Assembly (NCBI GenBank): GCA_021292165.1
Contig: CM037876.1
Coordinates: 207,102,200 to 207,166,199, forward strand
From: Shinisaurus crocodilurus
Taxonomy: Eukaryota > Chordata > Lepidosauria > Squamata > Shinisauridae
Length of the DNA stretch: 64,000 nucleotides
Reading direction: 5' to 3'
Below the pieces are notes generated by a model, which ran no database searches, had not been told where the DNA came from, and saw only the letters and a program-made list of their open reading frames with translations. The position numbers and the translations under genes are program-made. This document shows, piece after piece, positions 46,557-57,365 of this stretch. The first letter of the stretch is position 1, and every line of letters begins with the position of its first letter.

Positions 46557-48091
46557 AGAGGAATTTTATCATGGGTTGCGGGGATCGGCTAGCGAGAGAA
46601 AAAACCCTGCAGCTCTTTGCAATCTTGCTCATGCCACCACAAGTGAAACCCCTCCACACCAAAGCCCAAGTGAAACTTTGGAGTGACCATCACCGGTTCA
46701 CCACCCTTTTTTTCTCCCCAGACCCAGAAAATTGCACAATTGTGTTCATTATTTTGTTGGCCTTTCAGAAGTGCACAGGAGGGCACTTACACTGTCTGAT
46801 ATGAGAAGTCTTTCTTGGTCAATTTCTGCTTCTGTTTTAGCTGTCAAAGGGACCAGGAAGTGCAGTAGGTAGCATACATGGAAATTGACAAGACGAGACT
46901 GCACATAGGCAAATTTGAGGACAGTTGCAAGGGACCAATTGCCTAGCTGTTAACTGAAAAGCACTGGTAAGGGGGGGAAATGGCAAAAGAACATGCACCC
47001 AAAGAGGGAGGGGGAACATATATGCCACCCGCTCAAATATTGAAAGCTTTATAAGGTCCTCAATCCATTGCATTATAAGAGGTAAATATTTATCCTTCTA
47101 GTGTAATATCAGTCTTTTAGCTGTCAAAAGGGCACAGAAAATCCAGTTAATTTCCATGAAGCAGGTAAATAATTGAAAAGCTTGTACATCAGTGAATATT
47201 AAAGGGTGTTCCAGTACAAAATTTATCTGCGCAATAACTTCCTCCCAAAAAAGAAGCAACTACTGGACATTGCCAAATATATGTTTAAAAGAAGCATTAG
47301 CTGTATTGCACCGCCAGCAATTTGCCAAATTAGACAATCTCTTATTAAAGAGATGTTACAGTGTCCAATAGACAAGAAACAAAAAGTTTTTGCTGAATAA
47401 GACGTAACCTAAGATCCATAGACACAACAGGTAGACACCAAAGTGGCAATCCACTGATTAGGCATTTTGTGGCGGTGCTCACAGCAGTTTCTCAAATGTG
47501 CCCACAGGTCCAAAAAGGTTGGGGACCCTGTTATAAGCTTTCTGTTCTAGGCTGCCTGGAATCCTAAACAGGAGCACTCCCCTTAGGGGTGGGGATACTT
47601 TGCAGGTCCCACTTGTAATAAATAATATCGATCCTATACATTAATTGAAAACTCGTTCTCTGGGTACCGTTCCTTATGTAGCCAAAATGATATCATCCAC
47701 ATCCAAAGGGGAAGATATCAACAGGCACTGGGGAATCCCAAGGTTTGTGGAAATACAAAAAAAATAAAAGAAAGAAAATCTTTAGAAAAAACTCTATGCA
47801 GGGGGCAGGGTGAAGACCCCCCCCCCCAAACACTCACATGAGGACTGAGCATGCTTAGAGGGCATCAAATTCTATTGGGGAAACAAAATAGTAGATCAAG
47901 GAGAGGGGGGAAGGAATGGAGCATCCTGAAAGAGCACTTGGCTGGCTGGAGCTCTGAATACCACAATGCTGTGTTGCAAATCCCACTTGTAATAGTAAAT
48001 AATTACAACAGCAGCAGCAAGAGCAATTATACTACCTTAAACACATCCCTGATGTGCAGCATATTGTAAAATCCATATAGCACACACTGAC
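46557..48091. other. OSBPL5 intron, no feature recognised
   Basis: No repeat end or exon supported. Confidence 0.4.
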
Positions 48092-48248
48092 CTGGGCTGA
48101 TTGGGTAGATCTCATTATCGGCCCCAAAAAACAGGTTCCTGGTCAGCTTGCGAGGATCAATTTTCTGAGGAGTCGACGCAGCAGGGCAGAGAGAGAACCT
48201 GCGCCGAAGAAAATTCTCTTCCTTCATGGCATGTGCTGTAGGGGTTTT
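48092..48248 (-). CDS. OSBPL5: OSBPL5 first coding exon (start codon)
   Basis: The ATG is at 48227-48225. The reading starts MKEENFLRRRFSLCP and continues through TPQKIDPRKLTRNL to DNEIYPISP, then one base of the next codon. This is the conserved OSBPL5 N-terminus, whose basic stretch is thought to help contact the plasma membrane. The donor (CAG|GT) lies at 48091-48090. The acceptor is read as TTTCAG just before 48248, giving a 21-base 5' leader; a second possible AG lies a few bases closer to the ATG. Reading past the donor soon loses similarity, so the exon ends there. An upstream non-coding exon is expected but was not found. Confidence 0.93.
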
Positions 48249-49280
48249 CTGAAAGGAAGGGACAGAAATAACAGCAGAGTCAAGTCACAGGAAACTTACA
48301 TCTCACACTCTGCCCAATTTTAAGTTTCTTGTTTGTTCTTGCTACGTTGAATCTGCTTATTCTTAAACTGAGTGTTGGGTTTCTTTTAATACAGCTGTGG
48401 CCAAACAAACACACAAACAACCTTAGTGTGAAGTTGCAGGTTACTGCTGGAAATTTGCTAATTTCAGCAAGTAAGATACATGCACGCACAATGCTCTTAC
48501 CTAAATCCAGCTGGTATGATTTTTATTCCTCAGTAATGCATTTTGAAATGATTTTCGGACAGGCTGAGCTAAATTAAAATATACCATTTGTTAAATATCT
48601 GATATCCACATCAGGGAACGCAACGGATAGTTGCATTTTTCTGCATTCCGGTTCTCAATGAAATTTTGTTGGGAGATCTTGATTTTGATCAGTTTCTTTG
48701 ACCTGACAATTTTGGAAATGGAACTTTGAGCTTTAACGGTGTGTTTTTCTTTCTTTCTTTCTTTCTTTCTTTCTTTCAGAATGGGGTCACAGATTTTCCT
48801 GAAGATTGCTCAGGCTGGAAAATGTGATTGCTCCAAAGATGGTCAAATAATCAAAGGGGGGGGGGGGACTTGACCTAGTCTTTAGCCTCAACAGTGGCTT
48901 GTTCTGCAGGAAATCATCTGGAGAACCTTTTCACAGCATGTAGATAAATATCTACACTAATGTCTGCAGCAGATCAAGCTGTGGATAAGGGCACAGCTAA
49001 TAATGACTGATTAAAATGTTGGCAAATCTAATCACATCTCTTGTTTCCATGGTGTATGTCAACCAGGCTGGGATTTGCTGTCTTTCCAGGATCACCATCC
49101 TTTGCCATATTCAATCCACAAACCAGTGCCACAATAAACAGGGAGTTAGTTGCCCCAGTGATACTCCAATCCACCCACATAGCAAGTTGTTATCCACAGA
49201 ATACTGTAGATAATAACATAGCAAGAGTGTTTATGATGCAATCAACTAAGTAGCTTTGGAGATGTTTTGGTCATGTGCAA
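48249..49280. other. DNA upstream of the OSBPL5 start exon
   Basis: The only clear structure is (CTTT)n at about 48749-48777. No CpG island or promoter is visible, so transcription probably starts at a more distant non-coding exon. Confidence 0.5.
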
Positions 49281-49412
49281 CAGGGGTGGGCAGAAGGTAG
49301 ATCTCCAGGTGTTTTTGGCTTCAGCTCCCAGAAACTGCTGCCAGCATGCTGGCCAATATTCAGGAATGTTGAAGTTCAAAACACCTAGAGATCTAGTTTC
49401 TGCCCACCTCTG
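49281..49412. mobile_element. Palindromic hAT-like MITE 'CAGGGGTGGGC'
   Basis: Arms CAGGGGTGGGCAGAAGGTAG and GATCTAGTTTCTGCCCACCT ending CTG. The flanks ATGTGCAA and ATGCAGAA share only 5 of 8 bases. Confidence 0.75.
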
Positions 49413-49764
49413 ATGCAGAAGACCTCAGATGGTGTAGCTAGCTAAGCAGACCACAACACATCCTGGACAGTAATATGTGAAGAACACAGCACACCTGATG
49501 AAATGAAAACTTTCATCAGTAGGTAGGCTTAACCCCCCCACACACATACTTTATTGAGGAGGGGAAGAGAAAGTTGTTTGAAAACAAAAATTACACTACA
49601 TAATGCACCAATGCAGCATATTATCATATTTATTATTTATTATTTGCATTTATTTTGCATACATTGACTGAAGAAAAATTGACCCAAGAATACTACCAAA
49701 ACAAGCAAACAAACATACCAGGCAGGGAATCCAGACATCAGTAGGCAGCCTCGCTAACACCTAC

Positions 49765-50109
49765 GCAAACCTACACAAAAGCAAACCTTTTAAGCAACAG
49801 CCAATCACCGTTAACTATCCCATACTGTAAGCAGATGGAGCAAGGTCTGTCTGTGCTCTAATGGACCAGCTAATCCAGCACCATTTTAAACGGCACCAAT
49901 AGAATGTTCTGCTCTTAATAGATTAGAAAGCAGTAACAAAAAAGGACATGAGGTTAGTTTACTATCTTAAAAAAGGCCAACAAAGGGAAGGGGCGATGTT
50001 TCAGCATGGACCCCGTGTGCCCAAACCAGTAAACAGTCTGATAAAAGGAGGCTGAAAGCAATGGAGATGAGCTGCCTGCTAGGGCTGTATTAAGAGAGAA
50101 TTACAAGAA
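49765..50109 (+). repeat. 345-bp direct duplication, copy 1
   Basis: Aligns without gaps to 51633-51977 with 6 mismatches (about 98% identity by eye). Starts GCAAACCTAC and ends AATTACAAGAA. No coding potential recognised. Confidence 0.95.
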
Positions 50110-50355
50110 CCTGACCTTCCCCATCCACTCACATCTAGCCAAGTATCCGCTGGGACCTCTGCAGTTGCTTTAGCCAGAACATGACTCACATTTTTAAAAA
50201 GCCCCTTTGGGCAGCGGTCATTCATGGACAGCTTCTCTGTCCAGCTAGCATGTGCCTGAATAGTGGCAAGAGGCCTGGCATAACCACCTTCTCCCTTTCT
50301 GCACTGCCAAAGCATTACCTAGCCTAGTGGAACAGAACTTTTACCACAGTGTTTA

Positions 50356-51026
50356 GCAGGACCAGCCCAAGCCATCGCCTGAGGTGAAAGACAAGATGGC
50401 AACCCCCCCACCCCACCCAATTCCATGTATGGAAACTGTCCAGTTTTAACTCCCCAGTTAAAACTTTCTTCAACGCTGGCGATAGGACAGCATCCTCCGC
50501 CATATTTGAAGACGGTAGGCTGGCTTAAGGGGTACGGGGAAAGTAGGGTGGCATGTGTCCTAATTTACAGATGACAGCCTTCTATCTGAAGAGCTGTCAG
50601 AGGGCAGTCCTCTGTTCAAAGGTGTCCTCTGTTTGAAGGGCTGTCCAGTCCAAGGTCAGTCTAAAGAGAAAGCAACCTCAGGAGGGAGAGCAGAGCAGAG
50701 CCCTTGAAGTTGCCCATTTACTGTGAGCCCCTGGGCAGCAGCAGACGGAGCAGGCACAGGGCAGGCTCCCCACTATGGCGAGATGTATGGCATGTCTATT
50801 TAAATGACAGTAATTATTTCTAAATTTGCCTCTACAGTATAAATTAGCATGTGCATGTTTTATGCAAATTGGTGCCCCACTTCGTCCTCCTGTTTGGTGA
50901 AGCATGAGTGGCCGCCCTAAAGGCAGGCCACTTGCACACACAGTCCAACATCTTCTCCCTCCCGCTGCCCCCACGCCTGCTGCCTGAGGCAGCTGCCTCA
51001 CTTTGCCTAATGGTAGGCCGACCCTG
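50356..51026. mobile_element. hAT-like element related to family 2
   Basis: Left end GCAGGACCAGCCCAAGCC, right end TTTGCCTAATGGTAGGCCGA then CCCTG. The flanks AGTGTTTA and AGTGTTTT are 7 of 8 identical. The right end resembles the family-2 terminus (GGCCTAATGGTAGCACCAG). It contains the element at 50545-50918. Confidence 0.75.
50545..50918. mobile_element. 'AGGGTGGC' inverted-repeat element, copy 2
   Basis: Ends AGGGTGGCATGTGTCC and GAGTGGCCGCCCT; interior matches 45711-46067 (GTCCTCTGTTTGAAGGGCTG and ATTAGCATGTGCATG). Confidence 0.72.
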
Positions 51027-51178
51027 AGTGTTTTATCGTCACTTATAAACAGATATACAGTACGGTACTTCCGATCAGCTTCTTTGCTTCACTCAAGAGC
51101 AGCTGCAGGAGCTCCAGGAGCCATTTTGCCTCCCCTCGGACCCCACCTCTGGTGTGCGCCACACTCGGTGGGGGGAAA

Positions 51179-51186
<8 letters not shown>

Positions 51187-51214
<28 letters not shown>
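51187..51214. repeat. (TA)n microsatellite
   Basis: About 14 TA units after an A run. Confidence 0.93.
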
Positions 51215-51219
<5 letters not shown>

Positions 51220-51632
51220 CACCATCTGTTTGCCTCCAAAATCCAACAGCAAACTGCTGCAGAGCACTCAGTCAGTGGCACTAAAAGGGCTAAATGTAAG
51301 CCTTAACTTATGGATAAAATCTGGTATGCAGCACCAAGCTGGCCAGCATTCTGTGCTGACCTTATGATTGCAAAGAACAGCTTGGAAATCCACGGAGAGT
51401 AGGAGAACGTATACAATGCGCAATGGAAAAGCAACACAGCTTCACTGCTTCTATGGTGCATGAAATGCAAACCACAGTGCATGAAGCCGAAATCACAGTG
51501 CAGAACAATTTGTGGGAGGACAGGCAGGCAGGCCTTAGATGGGGACAGCACCATGTTGCCGTTAGGGCAGCGGGTTCCTACTGATAGGCTCCTGCCTGCC
51601 ACTTCCAAATCCTGGGACCAGCACTGGTAAAA

Positions 51633-51977
51633 GCAAACCTACGCAAAAGCAAACCTTTTAAGCAACAGCCAATCACCGTTAACTATTCCATACTGTAAGC
51701 AGATGGAGCAAGGTCTGTCTGTGCTCTAATGGACCAGCTAATCCAGCACCATTTTAAACGGCACCAATAGAATGTTCTGCTCTTAATAGATTAGAAAGCA
51801 GTAACAAAAAAGGACATGGGGTTAGTTTACGATCTTAAAAAAGGCCAACAAAGGGAAGGGGTGATGTTTCAGCATGGACCCCGTGTGCCCAAACCAGTAA
51901 ACAGTCTGATAAAAGGAAGCTGAAAGCAATGGAGATGAGCTGCCTGCTAGGGCTGTATTAAGAGAGAATTACAAGAA
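51633..51977 (+). repeat. 345-bp direct duplication, copy 2
   Basis: Second copy of 49765-50109, 1,868 bp downstream in the same orientation. The flanks of the two copies are unrelated. Confidence 0.95.
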
Positions 51978-52256
51978 TCAATCTTTATAATCGCAAAGAC
52001 ACATGTTGCCGCTGCAAGGTTAGAATGTGACCAATAAGGGCACTGTTTGTGTCAATTACTCATTTGAGGGGGGAAATCTATTAATATATTGTCCCTGACT
52101 GAGTACTCTTGCTGGAAATGACAGTATCTTCGCATGGGGAATTTCATTTCAGATGTCCAACAGCTTTCTCTATCTCATACGTTCCTTGATAGGGATGCCA
52201 CCCACTGAGGCATGGCAAAATCTTCTGTTCTTTAAGAGCTTTAATATTTGTTTTAT

Positions 52257-52502
52257 TTTTTAAATTTTATTTATTTATTTATTGTATTTATACCCCACCT
52301 TTTTTCCTGCAAGGAACCCAAGGCGGCTTACATAATCCTCCTCCTCCTCTCCATTTTATCCTCACAACAACCCTGTGAGGTAGGTTACGCTGAGAGTCAG
52401 CAACTGGCCCAAAGTCACCCAGTGAGTTTCATGACCAAGCGGGGACTACAACCCAGGTCTCCAAAGTCCCAGTCCAACACTCTCACCACTACGCCACACT
52501 GT
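52257..52502 (-). mobile_element. Sauria/Squam1-type SINE
   Basis: Antisense copy: TATACCCCACCTTTTTTCCT, GGTTACGCTGAGAGTCAGC, GGGGACTACAACCCAGGTC and CACTACGCCACACTG. Confidence 0.92.
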
Positions 52503-53847
52503 GTGTGTTCTACTAAGCTGTAAGCATATTCTGTTCCCTCTTTATTCCCCTTTATTACCGTATTTCCACATTTCTCTGTGTTTTTCAATGCTGCCAGTAG
52601 GTGAGAGCTGGGGCAAAGCCATAGCTGAGACCCTAGAGAGCCAGTCAGAGTAGAATGGGCTACATCGACCAATGGTCTGGCACAGCTTTCATCAGCAGAC
52701 TAGTTAACTAAAGATTTCATTGATTAACTGGGGGGAGTTAATTATATGGCAATATTTAATTTACAAGGCTGCAAATTAAGGGTAAGTGTGCTTTTATTTT
52801 GGTCCTGGTGTATTATTATAACAACAGGGAATGAAGCAAGAAAATATTAAAGCTGTATTTTCCTTCTGATAACTAGTGATATCGTAAGAGCAGTAAGGCA
52901 GATAACTGACAATACACAAACTCCTGATACAGATAGAGTGGAATATCTGGAATACTGAAAAGTAAGAAAATAATGAGATAAATAGTCATGTTCCCCAAAT
53001 GAGTGCAACTTTTTGACAATGGAAGATGCATTGCTAAATTACACTTGAAGTGAGGATGTGTTTCTTCAAATAAAGATTGGTCTTCAAGGTACAAAATAGG
53101 AGCCATTTAATTGCAATTAAACAACAATAAAAAGAGGGCATTTAGGAAAATTATCTGCATCTAGGAAACTCCTCCTTAATAAACATTTAAGGGTGGAGAC
53201 CTGGCAAAGTACATGCTCACCATTTTACAGTAGCAGAAACATAAGATAAAGAGCAATCAAGCAACCCACAACCTTTTGTGCTTTTATATGGAACAATAAA
53301 GCCTTATAGAGTCCAAGTCAGGAAGCAGCAGATAAATCAGGCCATATCTGCTGAACTATTCCAAAGAAATGACAGTAAATCCAAAATGTTCCAGATGTGG
53401 CAGATCTACTGGTGTTTATCACTGGATTTGCAAAACGACACTGCTGAGCTAAGCCAACTTTCCGTTTTAAAAGTAACAGAGACCGTAATGTAACCCTACT
53501 TTGGCATGCCTCAGGGCCAATTCATAATTATGGCAGCAATGTGGTTGCTGCGCCCCATTTGAACCATTCATCCTATCCTGCTCTTGTATGGTAAATATGT
53601 AGTAATCACACAGAAAGGGCAGGATCATGTGCAAAGATGATGTATGAAAGGATGGATTATGGGTCAGTGTTACTGTGGCTGTGGCCATGTTGCCTTGCCC
53701 CTCCCACAGGTTCTCTTATGCTCTGGAGTGGCCAGAGCTGGAGCTGCGTGGGAAGCAGCAACCACAAAGCTCCCATAATGTAAGAACTGGCTCTTAATCT
53801 AGGGTTCCCCAAACCAGAGTTGTGATACTTCACGAGATGCATGGGGC
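52503..53847. other. Non-coding stretch, no feature recognised
   Basis: No exon or repeat end supported. Confidence 0.35.
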
Positions 53848-54117
53848 AGTATGATGGGAAAGGTGCGGACAGGTTGTAGAATATTGAGTCTTTTAGGTAC
53901 AAATCCATTTGAAACGAGCCTAATTCAGGCATTCTGCGTATGTGCTGTGCAATGAACATGCAAACGGGGAGAGCAAGGACGAGCACACTAGTTCTGCCCC
54001 CCTCAATCGCCCTCCTCCTCCTCAGCGTGGGGAAGGCAATGGGGGAGGCTGTGGAGAGGGTGGAGCTAGCATGCTCCCCCTTGCTCTCCCTTTTCATGGG
54101 TTCATTGTACACTAACT
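53848..54117 (-). repeat. 270-bp inverted duplication, left arm
   Basis: The reverse complement matches 55230-55499 over the same length, about 97% by eye. Open frames in both arms match each other only because the arms are near-identical. Confidence 0.93.
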
Positions 54118-55229
54118 CATAACTCCTGACAAAAGGAATGTAAAGACAGAGGCTCGAGTAGATATTGCTGAGTGTGAATTGCATACTACCATGTGTGGTG
54201 GTAGTGGACATCTATATGTCCACGGACAGACAGAGCTGATGGTCTCTCCTCCTCCTGCAAAAAAGTGTAAACACCTATCTTGATACACATTATGTCAGAC
54301 ACAAAGTATATTTACTTCACAGGTACACACATTTGCCTTTCCTCTCACTGGATGGCTTGTCGAAAGCTGAGCAGAAGTGCATGGAACAGGTCCACAAGTG
54401 CACAACATTTCGTAAACAATTATAGCTGTCCACTTGAACGGTGGCCAACTTTTTTGAAAAAAGAAAAAAAAGCATTTTGACCTTGTTCGAGTCATGAATG
54501 GGGCTAATCGCATTTGGCAATTACTGTTGGTTTTAATGTGTCCTGTGCAGCTATGGCACCCAATATTTATCAGCCAGCTCGTGCCCTTCTCTCGGGATGG
54601 AATTATTTAGCAAGTTTTCAGCGCTGATTAACAGTATTAATTAGTCGTGTGTTGCTAGCAAGAGACATAAACTCTTGCCTCATTGAACCTCCTAACAATT
54701 TTCTGGCATTCAATATGCACGGTGATTACAAGAGCCAGCAAACCTCTGACAGCCTTCTTGACTGCTGGAAGCAATAAACAATATCTGTCTTCCCCGAAGA
54801 GAACCTTTCAGGGAACATTTAACTGAGAAGGGGGGGGGGGGACACATATATACACAAATGTATCTCAAGCAAGGTGCAGAGCAAAACAGCCCACCCTGAG
54901 AGATGGTCCCCGTCAGTGTTTAAAACACCTTTATCCGTTCTATCACTTTCCATATTCCTGCACATAATGTCCAGTTCTGTCACTGACTTGGGTGGACATA
55001 GGCTTCAGGGTTTCACAACGTAGACATTCATACTGGGCCTTGGTCTTTGCGAACAGGTTCCAGCACTGCACCCAGCTTTAAATTACGTAAGCCTCGGGTA
55101 CTAGGTCCTGCAAGGGCTGGGAAGAAACGCAAAAGGCACCTGGCGCAAGAACCAATGTGGCTGTGAACATTCAGCTTCAGCTCTAAAAGACAGATCATGA
55201 GACTGAAATTTAACAGACGCGATCACATC
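54118..55229. other. Spacer of the inverted duplication
   Basis: 1,112 bp without recognised elements apart from a poly-G run near 54832. Confidence 0.5.
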
Positions 55230-55499
55230 AGTTAGTGTACAATGAACCCATGAAGGGGGAGAGCAAGGGGGAGCAAGCTAGCTCCACCCTCTCCACAGCC
55301 TCCCCCATTGCCTTCCCCATGCTGAGGAGGAGGAGGGCGATTGAGGGGGGCAGAGCTAGTGTGCTCGTCCTTGCTCTCCCCGTTTGCATGCTCATTGCAC
55401 AGCACATACGCAGAATGCCTGAATTAGGCTCGTTTCAAATGGATTTGTACCTAAAAGACTCAATATTCTGCAACCTGTCCGCACCTTTCCCATCATACT
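55230..55499 (+). repeat. 270-bp inverted duplication, right arm
   Basis: Begins AGTTAGTGTACAATGAACCC and ends TTTCCCATCATACT; the partner is 53848-54117. Confidence 0.93.
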
Positions 55500-55521
55500 T
55501 TTCAAAGAATACACAGCATGA

Positions 55522-55567
55522 AAGCTGACGTGGTGTATTAAATAGAGAACTAGATTTAGACTACAAA
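55522..55567 (+). mobile_element. SINE head, left of a hAT family-1 end
   Basis: AAGCTGACGTGGTGTATTAA and GACTACAAA correspond to the first roughly 46 bases of the Sauria-type SINE. The rest of this same SINE lies inverted at 57112-56925. Confidence 0.78.
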
Positions 55568-55637
55568 CAGGGCTGGATTAAGATAGGGGCTATTGGAGCT
55601 GCAGCTCCAGGCCCCTACCACAAAATAGGCCCACAAT
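55568..55637 (+). mobile_element. hAT family 1, B end of a rearranged copy
   Basis: CAGGGCTGGATTAAGATAGG and GGAGCTGCAGCTCCAGGCCC are the reverse of the right end at 26823. It is preceded by ACTACAAA (55560-55567), whose reverse complement flanks the A end at 57113. Confidence 0.92.
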
Positions 55638-56324
55638 GCCTGGACCCGCGGCGCAGAGAGCCGCAGAGAGAGCCACACGCGCGCAGTCCTCGGCATCTGC
55701 GCCTCCGTGGCCGCTCTATTCCGTAAATGGCTGTTCAGGCAGGAGCAAAGACAGCCCGGCTCGGGGGGGGGCACACGTCACGAGCGGGCCTTTGGGCAAG
55801 CCGGAAGCGGCGGGGCCCATAGCGGGTGACGTGTGAGAGCGCGCGCTGACGGGACGAGCGGCCACCATGGAAGGCAGACGGCTGCCTAGGGTGCGTGGCG
55901 GAAGAGGGTGCAGAAACGCTGCGCTCCTTCCTTGCCACCGGCGCGCTCCTGCCCCGCCTGCCGCCTCAGCTGCGCCTTCCCGCCCGCTGCTGCTGCTGCC
56001 GCTGCTGCCGCTGCTGCCGCCCCCCCCCCGCGCGCGCGCGCGTCCACCACCTACCTTCACGTCGCTTCCGGTCCCGGAGCCCCGCTGGCGTTGTTTTGGC
56101 GGGAGGAACCAGGGCAACAGGGCTTAAACAGCCCTGTTGCCCTGGTTTCCCCGGCCAAAAAAAAAGTGCAGGGGTCCCGTTGCATCACTTTCTTGGAGGC
56201 GGCAGCAGCCAGCAGCCAGCAGCGGGGTAGGTAGGTGGTGGTGGTGGTGGCGGCGGCGGCGGCGTGGGGTGGTGGTTGCAGAGCAGGGCTGCTTTGCTCC
56301 GGAGCCCCCCCCCACTGCATGAGA
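55638..56324. other. CpG-rich block next to the hAT B end
   Basis: Very GC-rich sequence, including (CTG/CCG)n near 55985-56020, poly-C, (CG)n at about 56030-56042, a perfect 16-bp-arm hairpin at 56109-56145 and (GGT)(GGC)n at about 56234-56263. GGCTGCCTAGGGTGCGTGGC near 55880 resembles an inner segment of a hAT family-2 B end. Open frames on both strands are GC artefacts. Confidence 0.7.
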
Positions 56325-56381
56325 GGGGGGGCGCTAAATATAATTTGGCCTAGGGCGCCAAACAGCCCTGCACCGGTCCTG
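56325..56381 (+). mobile_element. hAT family 2, A-end fragment
   Basis: GGGCGCTAAATATAATTTGG, CCTAGGGCGCCAAACAGCC and CTGCACCGGTCCTG match the right terminus at 63660-63718. The following 8 bases do not match any nearby partner, so the other end is lost. Confidence 0.82.
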
Positions 56382-56414
56382 AGCTTGGGACAACAGTAAT
56401 ATTACTGTTAATAC

Positions 56415-56549
56415 CAGTGTTCTCCAACCTTGGGTCCCCAGATGTTTTTGGCCTACAACTCCCAGCATGCCCCAGCCAGCACAGCTGGCTGGGGCATGCT
56501 GGGAGTTGTAGGCCAAAAACATCTGGGGACCCAAGGTTGGAGAACACTG
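56415..56549. mobile_element. Hairpin hAT MITE 'CAGTGTTCTCC', copy 3
   Basis: Almost perfect palindrome centred on CCAGCCAGCACAGCTGGCTG. No convincing 8-bp duplication (4 of 8). Confidence 0.88.
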
Positions 56550-56924
56550 AGTCATATCCATAACCTTGTAATCCTTACATCAACCCTGTAAGGCAGGTCA
56601 ATAGCATTCTCTCCATACAGCACGTGGGGGGGGGGCTCGTGAGCAGATTAACAGCCGATTAACAGCCGATTAACAACCTCATGTAGAAAAGTTCTCAGTC
56701 CCAGGTGTTAGTAGGAAGAGGGCGAAAGGGTGAAACACCCTCTGGCCTAGATGGTAGGCAACAGCTAGCAGAGCTATCTCTACCAGAGGGTCATCACAAG
56801 AAGCTGTGGTTAATCTAAAATGGAAGCAGTACTTTCCAAACTGCTCTGCTACATTGCACTGGAGGGAGAAGGGATTCGGGAAGTACTTTTCATAATGTTA
56901 AATCATGGTTTAGTGGAAACGTAC
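56550..56924. other. Non-coding stretch, no feature recognised
   Basis: A poly-G run near 56627 only. One inversion breakpoint may lie here. Confidence 0.35.
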
Positions 56925-57112
56925 TGTTTTATTTATTTTATTTGTTACATTTTAATCCTGCCCTTCATCCCAGAAGTTCAGGACATGGTGTACTATAAGA
57001 AGCATTTTATCTCCACAGCAGCCCTGTGAGGTGGGTTTGGCAGGGACAGAATGTCCAAACCCACCCAGTGAGCTTCATTGCTAAATGGGGTTTTAAACCA
57101 GGCCTTTGTAGT
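56925..57112 (-). mobile_element. SINE body, inverted remainder
   Basis: Read on the minus strand from 57112 it gives ACTACAAAGGCCTGGTTTAA, AATGAAGCTCACTGGGTGGG, CACCTCACAGGGCTGCTGTG and an A/T-rich tail. It continues the SINE head at 55522-55567 exactly after the shared 8 bases. Confidence 0.82.
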
Positions 57113-57365
57113 CAGGGCCGGATTAAGAGCATTATGGGCCTGGTGCTGAGGATTTTGGTGGGCCTTTTTATGGAAATAAATAAAATGAAGACGCAATTTT
57201 ATATTAAAACAAATTAAATATTTTAATTACCATTAAAGTGCCAAAACAGAAACATATTGAAAATATTTCTTTTTTTGTAAACAATAAGCTTGTTAACTCA
57301 ATAAAACCGTTATAAATAGAACATTCACAACAACCATTTTTAAATAAACATAAACCATATAAACA
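57113..57365 (-). mobile_element. hAT family 1, A end of the rearranged copy
   Basis: CAGGGCCGGATTAAGAGC onward is almost identical to 24770-25022. It is preceded by TTTGTAGT (57105-57112). Homology stops at 57365, where a short palindrome and a 5S-headed SINE begin. Confidence 0.93.

Larger units (their letters stand above)
22729..48248 (-). other. OSBPL5: OSBPL5 (ORP5) gene, 5' half, five exons
   Basis: Five minus-strand exons with GT donors and AG acceptors join into 199 in-frame codons that match the N-terminus and PH domain of OSBPL5. From family knowledge, ORP5 is an ER-anchored lipid-transfer protein at ER-plasma membrane contacts; its PH domain binds plasma-membrane phosphoinositides and its later ORD domain exchanges phosphatidylserine for PI4P. 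Exon junction phases are 1, 0, 0, 0 and 0. The introns between exons are about 7.0, 7.1, 9.4 and 1.4 kb. The C-terminal part of the PH domain, the ORD and the tail anchor are not here. Wording in the PH exon (PKVGQWVG, then SCELIERPSKKDG) fits OSBPL5 better than its paralogue OSBPL8. No promoter or upstream non-coding exon was recognised. Confidence 0.93.

Noticed and set aside
49765..51977. LTR retrotransposon bounded by 345-bp repeats
   Set aside because: No TG...CA ends, no primer-binding or polypurine site, no internal coding sequence and no target duplication.
53657..54211. 184-residue minus-strand frame, with a matching frame at 55235-55528
   Set aside because: The two frames match only because they lie in the arms of a 97% inverted duplication; no domain is recognisable.
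55867..56320. Overlapping frames around a Kozak-like GCCACCATGG at 55861
   Set aside because: CpG-rich, repeat-derived (CTG/CCG, GGT/GGC) and open on both strands, so GC content explains them. A displaced host first exon cannot be excluded but has no positive support.
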